Shown: positions 21,735 to 36,900 of the stretch, in pieces
How positions within the stretch are numbered: position 1 is the first letter of the stretch
Layout of the letters: each line of letters begins with the position of its first letter
NCBI GenBank assembly: GCA_032718475.1
Contig: JAUCBJ010008402.1
Location: 62,001 to 126,000, forward strand
Length of the DNA stretch: 64,000 nt
Origin: Nemertoderma westbladi
Lineage: Eukaryota; Xenacoelomorpha; Nemertodermatida; Nemertodermatidae
Reading direction: 5' to 3'
Made by a program: the position numbers and the translations under genes
Notes under the pieces: generated by a model
Told to the model about the DNA's origin: nothing
Seen by the model: the letters and a program-made list of their open reading frames with translations, nothing else
Database searches by the model: none

Positions 21735-24700
21735 TAACCTCAGCTACCAACCTTCCGGCTGCCCACTGTAAGCTGTAACATATACTCTGCTAGCAACCAC
21801 CCAGCTGCCACTGTAAACTGTAAGATAACCTCAGCTACCAACCTTCCGGCTGCCCACTGTAAACTGTAAGATAACCTCAGCTACCAACCTTCCGGCTGCC
21901 CACTGTAAGCTGTAACATATACTCTGCTAGCAACCACCCAGCTGCCACTGTAAACTGTAAGATAACCTCAGCTACCAACCTTCCAGCTGCCCACTGTAAA
22001 CTGTAAGATAACCTCAGCTACCAACCTTCCGGCTGCCCACTGTAAGCTGTAACATATACTCTGCTAGCAACCACCCAGCTGCCACTGTAAACTGTAAGAT
22101 AACCTCGGCTACCAACCTTCCAGCTGCCCACTGTAAGCTGTAACATATACTCTGCTAGCAACCACCCAGCTGCCACTGTAAACTGTAAGATAACCTCAGC
22201 TACCAACCTTCCAGCTGCCCACTGTAAACTGCAAGATAACCTCAGCTACCAACCTTCCAGCTGCCCACTGTAAACTGTAAGATAACCTCAGCTACCAACC
22301 TTCCGGCTGCCCACTGTAAGCTGTAACATATACTCTGCTAGCAACCACCCAGCTGCCACTGTAAACTGTAAGATAACCTCAGCTACCAACCTTCCAGCTG
22401 CCCACTGTAAACTGCAAGATAAGCTCAGCTACCAACCTTCCAGCTGCCCACTGTAAACTGTAAGATAACCTCAGCTACCAACCTTCCAGCTGCCCACTGT
22501 AAACTGTAAGATAACCTCAGCTACCAACCACCCAGCTGCCCACTGTAAACTGTAAGATAACCTCAGCTACCAACCTTCCAGCTACCCACTGTAAACTGTA
22601 AGATAACCTCGGCTAACAACCATCCTTCCAGCTGCCAACTGTAAACTGTAAGATAACCTCAGCTACCAACCTTCCAGCTGCCCACTGTAAACTGTAAGAT
22701 AACCTCAGCTACCAACCTTCCAGCTGCCCACTGTAAACTGTAAGATAACCTCAGCTACCAACCTTCCAGCTGCCCACTGTAAACTGTAAGATAACCTCAG
22801 CTACCAACCTTCCAGCTGCCCACTGTAAACTGTAAGATAACCTCAGTTACCAACCACCCAGCTGCCACTGTAAACTGTAAGATAACCTCAGCTACCAACA
22901 ACCCAGCTGCCCACTGTAAACTGTAAGATAACCTCAGCTACCAACCTTCCAGCTGCCCACTGTAAACTGTAAGATAACCTCAGCTACCAACCTCCTAGCT
23001 GCCCACTGTAAACTTAAGATAACCTCAGCTACCAACCTTCCTTCCAGCTGCCAACTGTAAACTGTAAGATAACCTCAGCTACCAACCTCCCAGCTGCCCA
23101 CTGTAAACTGTAAGATAACCTCAGCTACCAACCACCCAGCTGCCCACTGTAAACTGTAAGATAACCTCAGCTACCAACCTTCCTTCAAGCTGCCAACTGT
23201 AAACTGTAAGATAACCTCAGCTACCAACCTCCTAGCTGCCCACTGTAAACTGTAAGATAACCTCAGCTACCAACCTTCCTTCCAGCTGCCAACTGTAAAC
23301 TGTAAGATAACCTCAGCTACCAACCATCCTTCCAGCTGCCCACTGTAAACTGTAAGATAACCTCGGCTACCAACCTCCCAGCTGCCCACTGTAAACTGTA
23401 AGATAACCTCAGCTAACAACCTCCTAGCTGCCCACTGTAAACTGTAAGATAACCTCAGCTACCAACTACCCAGCTGCCCACTGTAAACTGTAAGATAACC
23501 TCAGTTACCAACCACCCAGCTGCCCACTGTAAGCTGTAACATATACTCTGCTAGCAACCACCCAGCTGCCACTGTAAACTGTAAGATAACCTCAGCTACC
23601 AACAACCCAGCTGCCCACTGTAAACTGTAAGATAACCTCAGCTACCAACCACCAAGCTGCCCACTGTAAACTGTAAGATAACCTCAGCTACCAACCTTCC
23701 AGCTGCCCACTGTAAACTGTAAGATAACCTCAGCTACCAGCCTTCCTTCCAGCTGCCCACTGTAAACTGTAAGATAACCTCAGCTAACAACCTTCCAGCT
23801 GCCCACTGTAAACTGTAAGATAACCTCAGCTACCAACCTTCCAGCTGCCCACTGTAAACTGTAAGATAACCTCAGCTACCAGCCTTCCTTCCAGCTGCCC
23901 ACTGTAAACTGTAAGATAACCCCAGCTACCAACCTCCCAGCTGCCCACTGTAAACTGTAAGATAACCTCAGCTACCAACCTTCCTTCCAGCTACCAACTG
24001 TAAACTGTAAGATAACCTCAGCTACCAACCTCCCAGCTGCCCACTGTAAACTGTAAGATAACCTCAGCTACCAACCACCCAGCTGCCCACTGTAAACTGT
24101 AAGATAACCTCAGCTACCAACCTCCCAGCTGCCCACTGTAAACTGTAAGATAACCTCAGCTACCAACCTCCTAGCTGCCCACTGTAAACTGTAAGATAAC
24201 CTCAGCTACCAACCTTCCTTCCAGCTGCCAACTGTAAACTGTAAGATAACCTCAGCTACCAACCTCCCAGCTGCCACTGTAAACTGTAAGATAACCTCAG
24301 CTACCAACAACCCAGCTGCCCACTGTAAACTGTAAGATAACCTCAGCTACCAACCTTCCAGCTGCCCACTGTAAACTGTAAGATAACCTCAGCTACCAAC
24401 CTCCCAGCTGCCCACTGTAAACTGTAAGATAACCTCAGCTACCAACCTTCCAGCTGCCCAAGGTAAACTGTAAGATAACCTCAGCTACCAACCTCCCAGC
24501 TGCCCACTGTAAACTGTAAGATAACCTCAGCTACCAACCTTCCTTCCAGCTGCCAACTGTAAACTGTAAGATAACCTCAGCTACCAACCTTCCAGCAACC
24601 CACTGTAAACTGTAAGATAACCTCAGCTACCAACCTTCCTTCCAGCTGCCAACTGTAAACTGTAAGATAACCTCAGCTACCAACCTCCCAGCTGCCCACT

Positions 24701-27700
24701 GTAAACTGTAAGATAACCTCAGCTACCAACCTTCCAGCTGCCCACTGTAAACTGTAAGATAACCTCAGCTACCAACCTCCTAGCTGCCCACTGTAAACTG
24801 TAAGATAACCTCAGCTACCAACCTCCCAGCTGCCCACTGTAAACTGTAAGATAACCTCAGCTACCTTCCTTCCAGCTGCCAACTGTAAACTGTAAGATAA
24901 CCTCAGCTACCAACCTTCCAGCTGCCCAAGGTAAACTGTAAGATAACCTCAGCTACCAACCACCCAGCTGCCCACTGTAAGCTGTAACATATACTCTGCT
25001 AGCAACCACCCAGCTGCCCACTGTAAGCTGTAACATATACTCTGCTAGCAACCACCTAGCTGCCCACTGTAAACTGTAAGATAACCTCAGCTACAACCTT
25101 CCTTCCAGCTGCCCACTGTAAACTGTAAGATAACCTCAGCTACCAACCTTCCTTCCAGCTGCCCACTGTAAACTGTAAGATAACCTCAGCTACCAACCTT
25201 CCTTCCAGCTGCCCACTGTAAACTGTAAGATAACCTCAGCTACCAACCTTCCAGCAACCCACTGTAAACTGTAAGATAACCTCAGCTACCAACCTTCCTT
25301 CCAGCTGCCAACTGTAAACTGTAAGATAACCTCAGCTACCAACCTTCCTTCCAGCTGCCAACTGTAAACTGTAAGATAACCTCAGCTACCAACCTCCCAG
25401 CTGCCCACTGTAAACTGTAAGATAACCTCTGCTACCAACCACCCAGCTGCCCACTGTAAACTGTAAGATAACCTCAGCTACCAACCTCCCAGCTGCCCAC
25501 TGTAAACTGTAAGATAACCTCAGCTACCAACCTTCCAGCTGCCCACTGTAAACTGTAAGATAACCTCAGCTTCCAACCTTCCAGCTGCCCACTGTAAACT
25601 GTAAGATAACCTCAGCTACCAACCACCCAGCTGCCCACTGTAAACTGTAAGATAACCTCAGCTACCAACCTTCCAGCTGCCAACTGTAAACTGTAAGATA
25701 ACCTCAGCTACCAACAACCCAGCTGCCCACTGTAAACTGTAAGATAACCTCAGCTACCAACCTCCCAGCTGCCCACTGTAAACTGTAAGATAACCTCAGC
25801 TACCAACCTTCCAGCTGCCCACTGTAAACTGTAAGATAACCTCAGCTACCAACCTTCCAGCTGCCCACTGTAAACTGTAAGATAACCTCAGCTACCAACC
25901 ACCCAGCTGCCCACTGTAAACTGTAAAATAACCTCAGCTACCAACCTTCCAGGTGCCCACTGTAAACTGCAAGATAACCTCAGCTACCAACCACCCAGCT
26001 GCCCACTGTAAACTGCAAGATAACCTCAGCTACCAAACTTCCTTCCAGCTGCCCACTGTAAACTGTAAAATAACCTCAGCTACCAACCTTCCAGGTGCCC
26101 ACTGTAAACTGTAAGATAACCTCATCTACCAACCTTCCTTCCAGCTGCTCACTGTAAACTGTAAGATAACCTCAGCTACCAACCTTCCAGCTGCCCACTG
26201 TAAACTGTAAGATAACCTCAGCTACCAACCTTCCGGCTGCCCACTGTAAGCTGTAACATATACTCTGCTAGCAACCACCCAGCTGCCACTGTAAACTGTA
26301 AGATAACCTCAGCTACCAACCTTCCAGCTGCCCACTGTAAACTGTAAGATAACCTCAGCTACCAACCTTCCAGCTGCCCACTGTAAACTGTAAGATAACC
26401 TCAGCTACCAACCTTCCAGCTGCCCACTGTAAACTGTAAGATAACCTCAGCTACCAACCATCCAGCTGCCCACTGTAAACTGTAAGATAACCTCAGCTAC
26501 CAACCACCCAGCTGCCCACTGTAAACTGTAAGATAACCTCAGCTACCAACCTTCCAGCTGCCCACTGTAAACTGTAAGATAACCTCAGCTACCAACCTCC
26601 TAGCTGCCCACTGTAAACTGTAAGATAACCTCAGCTACCAACCTTCCTTCCAGCTGCCCACTGTAAACTGTAAGATAACCTCAGCTACCAACCTCCCAGC
26701 TGCCCACTGTAAACTGTAAGATAACCTCAGCTACCAACCCCTTCCAGCTGCCCACTGTAAACTGTAAGATAACCTCAGCTACCAACCTTCCTTCAGCTGC
26801 CCACTGTAAACTGTAAGATAACCTCAGCTACCAACCTTCCAGCTGCCCACTGTAAACTGTAAGATAACCTCAGCTACCAACCTTCCTTCCAGCTGCCCAC
26901 TGTAAACTGTAAGATAACCTCAGCTACCAACCTTCCTTCCAGCTGCCCACTGTAAACTGTAAGATAACCTCAGCTACCAACCTCTCCAGCTGCCCACTGT
27001 AAACTGTAAGATAACCTCAGCTACCAACCTTCCAGCTGCCCACTGTAAACTGTAAGATAACCTCAGCTACCAACCTTCCAGCTGCCCACTGTAAACTGTA
27101 AGATAACCTCAGCTACCAACCTCCCAGCTGCCCACTGTAAACTGTAAGATAACCTCAGCTACCAACCTCCCAGCTGCCCACTGTAACTGTAACATAACCT
27201 GCTACAACCCCCAGCTGCCACTGTAAACTGTAAGATAACCTCAGCTACCAACCTTCCAGCTGCCCACTGTAAACTGTAAGATAACCTCAGCTACCAACCA
27301 CCCAGCTGCCCACTGTAAACTGTAAGATAACCTCAGCTACCAACCTTCCAGCTGCCCACTGTAAACTGTAAGATAACCTCAGCTACCAACCTCTCCAGCT
27401 GCCCACTGTAAACTGTAAGATAACCTCAGCTACCAACCTTCCAGCTGCCCACTGTAAACTGTAAGATAACCTCAGCTACCAACCTTCCAGCTGCCCACTG
27501 TAAACTGTAAGATAACCTCAGCTACCAGCCTTCCTTCCAGCTGCCCACTGTAAACTGTAAGATAACCTCAGCTACCAACCTTCCAGCTGCCCACTGTAAA
27601 CTGTAAGATAACCTCAGCTACCAACCTTCCTTCCAGCTACCCACTGTAAACTGTAAGATAACCTCAGCTACCAACCTTCCAGCTGCCCACTGTAAACTGT

Positions 27701-30700
27701 AAGATAACCTCAGCTACCAACCATCCAGCTGCCCACTGTAAACTGTAAGATAACCTCAGCTACCAACCTTCCAGCTGCCCACTGTAAACTGTAAGATAAC
27801 CTCAGCTACCAACCTCCCAGCTGCCCACTGTAAACTGTAAGATAACCTCAGCTACCAACCTCTCCAGCTGCCCACTGTAAACTGTAAGATAACCTCAGCT
27901 ACCAACCTCCCAGCTGCCACTGTAAACTGTAAGATAACCTCAGCTACCAACCACCCAGCTGCCCACTGTAAACTGTAAGATAACCTCAGCTACCAACCTT
28001 CCAGCTGCCCACTGTAAACTGTAAGATAACCTCAGCTACCAACCTCCCAGCTGCCCACTGTAAACTGTAAGATAACCTCAGCTACCAACCTTCCAGCTGC
28101 CCACTGTAAACTGTAAGATAACCTCAGCTACCAACCTTCCAGCTGCCCACTGTAAACTGTAAGATAACCTCAGCTACCAACCTTCCTTCCAGCTGCCCAC
28201 TGTAAACTGTAAGATAACCTCAGCTACCAACCTTCCAGCTGCCCACTGTAAACTGTAAGATAACCTCAGCTACCAACCTTCCTTCCAGCTGCCCACTGTA
28301 AACTGTAAGATAACCTCAGCTACCAACCTCCCAGCTGCCCACTGTAAACTGTAAGATAACCTCAGCTACCAACCTTCCAGCTGCCCACTGTAAACTGTAA
28401 GATAACCTCAGCTACCAACCTTCCAGCTGCCCACTGTAAACTGTAAGATAACCTCAGCTACCAACCTTCCAGCTGCCCACTGTAAACTGTAAGATAACCT
28501 CAGCTACCATCCTTCCAGCTGCCCACTGTAAACTGTAAGATAACCTCAGCTACCAACCTTCCAGCTGCCCAAGGTAAACTGTAAGATAACCTCAGCTACC
28601 AACCACCCAGCTGCCCACTGTAAGCTGTAACATATACTCTGCTAGCAACCACCCAGCTGCCCACTGTAAGCTGTAACATATACTCTGCTAGCAACCACCT
28701 AGCTGCCCACTGTAAACTGTAAGATAACCTCAGCTACCAACCTTCCTTCCAGCTGCCCACTGTAAACTGTAAGATAACCTCAGCTACCAACCTCCTCCAG
28801 CTGCCCACTGTAAACTGTAAGATAACCTCAGCTACCAACCTTCCTTCCAGCTGCCCACTGTAAACTGTAAGATAACCTCAGCTACCAACCTTCCAGCTGC
28901 CCACTGTAAACTGTAAGATAACCTCAGCTACCAACCTCTCCAGCTGCCCAACTGTAAACTGTAAGATAACCTCAGCTACCAACCTTCCTTCCAGCTGCCC
29001 ACTGTAAACTGTAAGATAACCTCAGCTACCAACCTCCCAGCTGCCCACTGTAAACTGTAAGATAACCTCTGCTACCAACCACCCAGCTGCCCACTGTAAA
29101 CTGTAAGATAACCTCAGCTACCAACCTCCCAGCTGCCCACTGTAAACTGTAAGATAACCTCAGCTACCAACCTTCCAGCTGCCCACTGTAAACTGTAAGA
29201 TAACCTCAGCTTCCAACCTTCCAGCTGCCCACTGTAAACTGTAAGATAACCTCAGCTACCAACCACCCAGCTGCCCACTGTAAACTGTAAGATAACCTCA
29301 GCTACCAACCTTCCAGCTGCCAACTGTAAACTGTAAGATAACCTCAGCTACCAACAACCCAGCTGCCCACTGTAAACTGTAAGATAACCTCAGCTACCAA
29401 CCTTCCAGCTGCCCACTGTAAACTGTAAGATAACCTCAGCTACCAACCTTCCGGCTGCCCACTGTAAGCTGTAACATATACTCTGCTAGCAACCACCCAG
29501 CTGCCACTGTAAACTGTAAGATAACCTCAGCTACCAACCTTCCGGCTGCCCACTGTAAACTGTAAGATAACCTCAGCTACCAACCTTCCGGCTGCCCACT
29601 GTAAGCTGTAACATATACTCTGCTAGCAACCACCCAGCTGCCACTGTAAACTGTAAGATAACCTCAGCTACCAACCTTCCAGCTGCCCACTGTAAACTGT
29701 AAGATAACCTCAGCTACCAACCTTCCGGCTGCCCACTGTAAGCTGTAACATATACTCTGCTAGCAACCACCCAGCTGCCACTGTAAACTGTAAGATAACC
29801 TCGGCTACCAACCTTCCAGCTGCCCACTGTAAGCTGTAACATATACTCTGCTAGCAACCACCCAGCTGCCACTGTAAACTGTAAGATAACCTCAGCTACC
29901 AACCTTCCAGCTGCCCACTGTAAACTGCAAGATAACCTCAGCTACCAACCTTCCAGCTGCCCACTGTAAACTGTAAGATAACCTCAGCTACCAACCTTCC
30001 GGCTGCCCACTGTAAGCTGTAACATATACTCTGCTAGCAACCACCCAGCTGCCACTGTAAACTGTAAGATAACCTCAGCTACCAACCTTCCAGCTGCCCA
30101 CTGTAAACTGCAAGATAAGCTCAGCTACCAACCTTCCAGCTGCCCACTGTAAACTGTAAGATAACCTCAGCTACCAACCTTCCAGCTGCCCACTGTAAAC
30201 TGTAAGATAACCTCAGCTACCAACCACCCAGCTGCCCACTGTAAACTGTAAGATAACCTCAGCTACCAACCTTCCAGCTACCCACTGTAAACTGTAAGAT
30301 AACCTCGGCTAACAACCATCCTTCCAGCTGCCAACTGTAAACTGTAAGATAACCTCAGCTACCAACCTTCCAGCTGCCCACTGTAAACTGTAAGATAACC
30401 TCAGCTACCAACCTTCCAGCTGCCCACTGTAAACTGTAAGATAACCTCAGCTACCAACCTTCCAGCTGCCCACTGTAAACTGTAAGATAACCTCAGCTAC
30501 CAACCTTCCAGCTGCCCACTGTAAACTGTAAGATAACCTCAGTTACCAACCACCCAGCTGCCACTGTAAACTGTAAGATAACCTCAGCTACCAACAACCC
30601 AGCTGCCCACTGTAAACTGTAAGATAACCTCAGCTACCAACCTTCCAGCTGCCCACTGTAAACTGTAAGATAACCTCAGCTACCAACCTCCTAGCTGCCC

Positions 30701-33700
30701 ACTGTAAACTTAAGATAACCTCAGCTACCAACCTTCCTTCCAGCTGCCAACTGTAAACTGTAAGATAACCTCAGCTACCAACCTCCCAGCTGCCCACTGT
30801 AAACTGTAAGATAACCTCAGCTACCAACCACCCAGCTGCCCACTGTAAACTGTAAGATAACCTCAGCTACCAACCTTCCTTCAAGCTGCCAACTGTAAAC
30901 TGTAAGATAACCTCAGCTACCAACCTCCTAGCTGCCCACTGTAAACTGTAAGATAACCTCAGCTACCAACCTTCCTTCCAGCTGCCAACTGTAAACTGTA
31001 AGATAACCTCAGCTACCAACCATCCTTCCAGCTGCCCACTGTAAACTGTAAGATAACCTCGGCTACCAACCTCCCAGCTGCCCACTGTAAACTGTAAGAT
31101 AACCTCGGCTACCAACCTCCCAGCTGCCCACTGTAAACTGTAAGATAACCTCAGCTAACAACCTCCTAGCTGCCCACTGTAAACTGTAAGATAACCTCAG
31201 CTACCAACTACCCAGCTGCCCACTGTAAACTGTAAGATAACCTCAGTTACCAACCACCCAGCTGCCCACTGTAAGCTGTAACATATACTCTGCTAGCAAC
31301 CACCCAGCTGCCACTGTAAACTGTAAGATAACCTCAGCTACCAACAACCCAGCTGCCCACTGTAAACTGTAAGATAACCTCAGCTACCAACCACCAAGCT
31401 GCCCACTGTAAACTGTAAGATAACCTCAGCTACCAACCTTCCAGCTGCCCACTGTAAACTGTAAGATAACCTCAGCTACCAGCCTTCCTTCCAGCTGCCC
31501 ACTGTAAACTGTAAGATAACCTCAGCTAACAACCTTCCAGCTGCCCACTGTAAACTGTAAGATAACCTCAGCTACCAACCTTCCAGCTGCCCACTGTAAA
31601 CTGTAAGATAACCTCAGCTACCAGCCTTCCTTCCAGCTGCCCACTGTAAACTGTAAGATAACCCCAGCTACCAACCTCCCAGCTGCCCACTGTAAACTGT
31701 AAGATAACCTCAGCTACCAACCTTCCTTCCAGCTACCAACTGTAAACTGTAAGATAACCTCAGCTACCAACCTCCCAGCTGCCCACTGTAAACTGTAAGA
31801 TAACCTCAGCTACCAACCACCCAGCTGCCCACTGTAAACTGTAAGATAACCTCAGCTACCAACCTCCCAGCTGCCCACTGTAAACTGTAAGATAACCTCA
31901 GCTACCAACCTCCTAGCTGCCCACTGTAAACTGTAAGATAACCTCAGCTACCAACCTTCCTTCCAGCTGCCAACTGTAAACTGTAAGATAACCTCAGCTA
32001 CCAACCTCCCAGCTGCCACTGTAAACTGTAAGATAACCTCAGCTACCAACAACCCAGCTGCCCACTGTAAACTGTAAGATAACCTCAGCTACCAACCTTC
32101 CAGCTGCCCACTGTAAACTGTAAGATAACCTCAGCTACCAACCTCCCAGCTGCCCACTGTAAACTGTAAGATAACCTCAGCTACCAACCTTCCAGCTGCC
32201 CAAGGTAAACTGTAAGATAACCTCAGCTACCAACCTCCCAGCTGCCCACTGTAAACTGTAAGATAACCTCAGCTACCAACCTTCCTTCCAGCTGCCAACT
32301 GTAAACTGTAAGATAACCTCAGCTACCAACCTTCCAGCAACCCACTGTAAACTGTAAGATAACCTCAGCTACCAACCTTCCTTCCAGCTGCCAACTGTAA
32401 ACTGTAAGATAACCTCAGCTACCAACCTCCCAGCTGCCCACTGTAAACTGTAAGATAACCTCAGCTACCAACCTTCCAGCTGCCCACTGTAAACTGTAAG
32501 ATAACCTCAGCTACCAACCTCCTAGCTGCCCACTGTAAACTGTAAGATAACCTCAGCTACCAACCTCCCAGCTGCCCACTGTAAACTGTAAGATAACCTC
32601 AGCTACCTTCCTTCCAGCTGCCAACTGTAAACTGTAAGATAACCTCAGCTACCAACCTTCCAGCTGCCCAAGGTAAACTGTAAGATAACCTCAGCTACCA
32701 ACCACCCAGCTGCCCACTGTAAGCTGTAACATATACTCTGCTAGCAACCACCCAGCTGCCCACTGTAAGCTGTAACATATACTCTGCTAGCAACCACCTA
32801 GCTGCCCACTGTAAACTGTAAGATAACCTCAGCTACAACCTTCCTTCCAGCTGCCCACTGTAAACTGTAAGATAACCTCAGCTACCAACCTTCCTTCCAG
32901 CTGCCCACTGTAAACTGTAAGATAACCTCAGCTACCAACCTTCCTTCCAGCTGCCCACTGTAAACTGTAAGATAACCTCAGCTACCAACCTTCCAGCAAC
33001 CCACTGTAAACTGTAAGATAACCTCAGCTACCAACCTTCCTTCCAGCTGCCAACTGTAAACTGTAAGATAACCTCAGCTACCAACCTTCCTTCCAGCTGC
33101 CAACTGTAAACTGTAAGATAACCTCAGCTACCAACCTCCCAGCTGCCCACTGTAAACTGTAAGATAACCTCTGCTACCAACCACCCAGCTGCCCACTGTA
33201 AACTGTAAGATAACCTCAGCTACCAACCTCCCAGCTGCCCACTGTAAACTGTAAGATAACCTCAGCTACCAACCTTCCAGCTGCCCACTGTAAACTGTAA
33301 GATAACCTCAGCTTCCAACCTTCCAGCTGCCCACTGTAAACTGTAAGATAACCTCAGCTACCAACCACCCAGCTGCCCACTGTAAACTGTAAGATAACCT
33401 CAGCTACCAACCTTCCAGCTGCCAACTGTAAACTGTAAGATAACCTCAGCTACCAACAACCCAGCTGCCCACTGTAAACTGTAAGATAACCTCAGCTACC
33501 AACCTCCCAGCTGCCCACTGTAAACTGTAAGATAACCTCAGCTACCAACCTTCCAGCTGCCCACTGTAAACTGTAAGATAACCTCAGCTACCAACCTTCC
33601 AGCTGCCCACTGTAAACTGTAAGATAACCTCAGCTACCAACCACCCAGCTGCCCACTGTAAACTGTAAAATAACCTCAGCTACCAACCTTCCAGGTGCCC

Positions 33701-33955
33701 ACTGTAAACTGCAAGATAACCTCAGCTACCAACCACCCAGCTGCCCACTGTAAACTGCAAGATAACCTCAGCTACCAAACTTCCTTCCAGCTGCCCACTG
33801 TAAACTGTAAAATAACCTCAGCTACCAACCTTCCAGGTGCCCACTGTAAACTGTAAGATAACCTCATCTACCAACCTTCCTTCCAGCTGCTCACTGTAAA
33901 CTGTAAGATAACCTCAGCTACCAACCTTCCAGCTGCCCACTGTAAACTGTAAGAT
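21735..33955 (+). repeat. Sat2 long-range duplication of about 4.5 kb (offset 7696-7742 bp)
   Basis: Block 21735-26213 matches 29431-33955. Shared singletons are GCAAGATAAGCTCAG (22416/30112 region), AAACTTAAGATAACC (23011/30707) and the unit lacking CAA in CAGCTACCTTCC (24861/32603). CAGCTACAACC (25091/32833) and the GTAAAATAACC units with CAGGTGCCC are also shared. The offset changes from 7696 to 7742 because the second copy has one additional 46-bp CTCGGCTACC unit near 31090. Near-identity over more than 4 kb implies a recent event. Confidence 0.88.
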
Positions 33956-36900
33956 AACCTCAGCTACCAACCTTCCAGCTGCCCACTGTAAACTGTAAGA
34001 TAACCTCAGCTACCAACCATCCAGCAACCCACTGTAAACTGTAAGATAACCTCAGCTACCAACCTCCCAGCTGCCCACTGTAAACTGTAAGATAACCTCG
34101 GCTACCAACCTTCCAGCTGCCCACTGTAAACTGTAAGATAACCTCAGCTACCAACCATCCAGCTGCCCAAGGTAAACTGTAAGATAACCTCAGCTACCAG
34201 CCTTCCAGCTGCCCACTGTAAACTGTAAGATAACCTCAGCTACCAACCACCCAGCTGCCCACTGTAAACTGTAAGATAACCTCAGCTACCAACCATCCAG
34301 CTGCCCACTGTAAACTGTAAGATAACCTCGGCTACCAACCTTCCTTCCAGCTGCCCACTGTAAACTGTAAGATAACCTCAGCTACCAACCATCCAGCTGC
34401 CCAAGGTAAACTGTAAGATAACCTCAGCTACCAACCTTCCTTCCAGCTGCCCACTGTAAACTGTAAGATAACCTCAGCTACCAACCTTCCTTCCAGCTGC
34501 CCACTGTAAACTGTAAGATAACCTCAGCTACCAACCTTCCAGCTGCCCACTGTAAACTGTAAGATAACCTCAGCTACCAACCATCCAGCTGCCCAAGGTA
34601 AACTGTAAGATAACCTCAGCTACCAACCTTCCTTCCAGCTGCCCACTGTAAACTGTAAGATAACCTCAGCTACCAACCTTCCTTCCAGCTGCCCACTGTA
34701 AACTGTAAGATAACCTCAGCTACCAACCTTCCAGCTGCCCACTGTAAACTGTAAGATAACCTCAGCTACCAACCTTCCAGCTGCCCACTGTAAACTGTAA
34801 GATAACCTCAGCTACCAACCATCCAGCTGCCCAAGGTAAACTGTAAGATAACCTCAGCTACCAACCTTCCTTCCAGCTGCCCACTGTAAACTGTAAGATA
34901 ACCTCAGCTACCAGCCTTCCAGCTGCCCACTGTAAACTGTAAGATAACCTCAGCTACCAACCACCCAGCTGCCCACTGTAAACTGTAAGATAACCTCAGC
35001 TACCAACCTTCCAGCTGCCCACTGTAAACTGTAAGATAACCTCAGCTACCAACCACCCAGCTGCCCACTGTAAACTGTAAGATAACCTCAGCTACCAACC
35101 TTCAGCTGCCCACTGTAAACTGTAAGATAACCTCAGCTACCAACCTCCCAGCTGCCACTGTAAACTGTAAGATAACCTCAGCTACCAACCACCCAGCTGC
35201 CACTGTAAACTGTAAGATAACCTCAGCTACCAACCTTCCAGCTGCCCACTGTAAACTGTAAGATAACCTCAGCTACCAACCATCCAGCTGCCCACTGTAA
35301 ACTGTAAGATAACCTCAGCTACCAGCCTCTCCAGCTGCCCACTGTAAACTGTAAGATAACCTCAGCTACCAACCTCCCAGCTGCCCACTGTAAACTGTAA
35401 GATAACCTCAGCTACCAACCTTCCAGCTGCCCACTGTAAACTGTAAGATAACCTCAGCTACCAACCTCCCAGCTGCCCACTGTAAACTGTAAGATAACCT
35501 CAGCTACCAACCACCCAGCTGCCACTGTAAACTGTAAGATAACCTCAGCTACCAACCTTCCAGCTGCCCACTGTAAACTGTAAGATAACCTCAGCTACCA
35601 ACCTCCCAGCTGCCCACTGTAAACTGTAAGATAACCTCAGCTACCAACCTCTCCAGCTGCCACTGTAAACTGTAAGATAACCTCAGCTACCAACCTTCCA
35701 GCTGCCCACTGTAAACTGTAAGATAACCTCAGCTACCAACCATCCAGCTGCCCACTGTAAACTGTAAGATAACCTCAGCTACCAACCTTCCAGCTGCCCA
35801 CTGTAAACTGTAAGATAACCTCAGCTACCAACCTCCAGCTGCCCACTGTAAACTGTAAGATAACCTCAGCTACCAACCTCCCAGCTGCCCACGTGTAAAC
35901 TGTAAGATAACCTCAGCTACCAACCTTCCTTCCAGCTGCCCACTGTAAACTGTAAGATAACCTCAGCTACCAACCTTCCAGCTGCCCACTGTAAACTGTA
36001 AGATAACCTCAGCTACCAACCTTCCAGCTGCCCACTGTAAACTGTAAGATAACCTCAGCTACCAACCTTCCAGCTGCCCACTGTAAACTGTAAGATAACC
36101 TCAGCTACCAACCTCCCAGCTGCCCACTGTAAACTGTAAGATAACCTCAGCTACCAACCTTCCTTCCAGCTGCCCACTGTAAACTGTAAGATAACCTCAG
36201 CTACCAACCTTCCTAGCTGCCCACTGTAAACTGTAAGATAACCTCAGCTACCAACCTCCCAGCTGCCCACTGTAAACTGTAAGATAACCTCAGCTACCAA
36301 CCTTCCAGCTGCCCACTGTAAACTGTAAGATAACCTCAGCTACCAACCACCCAGCTGCCCACTGTAAACTGTAAGATAACCTCAGCTACCAACCTACCCA
36401 GCTGCCCACTGTAAACTGTAAGATAACCTCAGCTACCAACCTTCCAGCTGCCCACTGTAAACTGTAAGATAACCTCAGCTACCAACCACCCAGCTGCCCA
36501 CTGTAAACTGTAAGATAACCTCAGCTACCAACCTTCCTTCCAGCTGCCCACTGTAAACTGTAAGATAACCTCAGCTACCAACCTCTTCCAGCTGCCCACT
36601 GTAAACTGTAAGATAACCTCAGCTACCAACCTTCCTTCCAGCTGCCCACTGTAAACTGTAAGATAACCTCAGCTACCAACCTTCCTTCCAGCTGCCCACT
36701 GTAAACTGTAAGATAACCTCAGCTACCAACCTCCCAGCTGCCCACTGTAAACTGTAAGATAACCTCAGCTACCAACCACCCAGCTGCCCACTGTAAACTG
36801 TAAGATAACCTCAGCTACCAACCTCCCAGCTGCCCACTGTAAACTGTAAGATAACCTCAGCTACCAACCACCCAGCTGCCCACTGTAAACTGTAAGATAA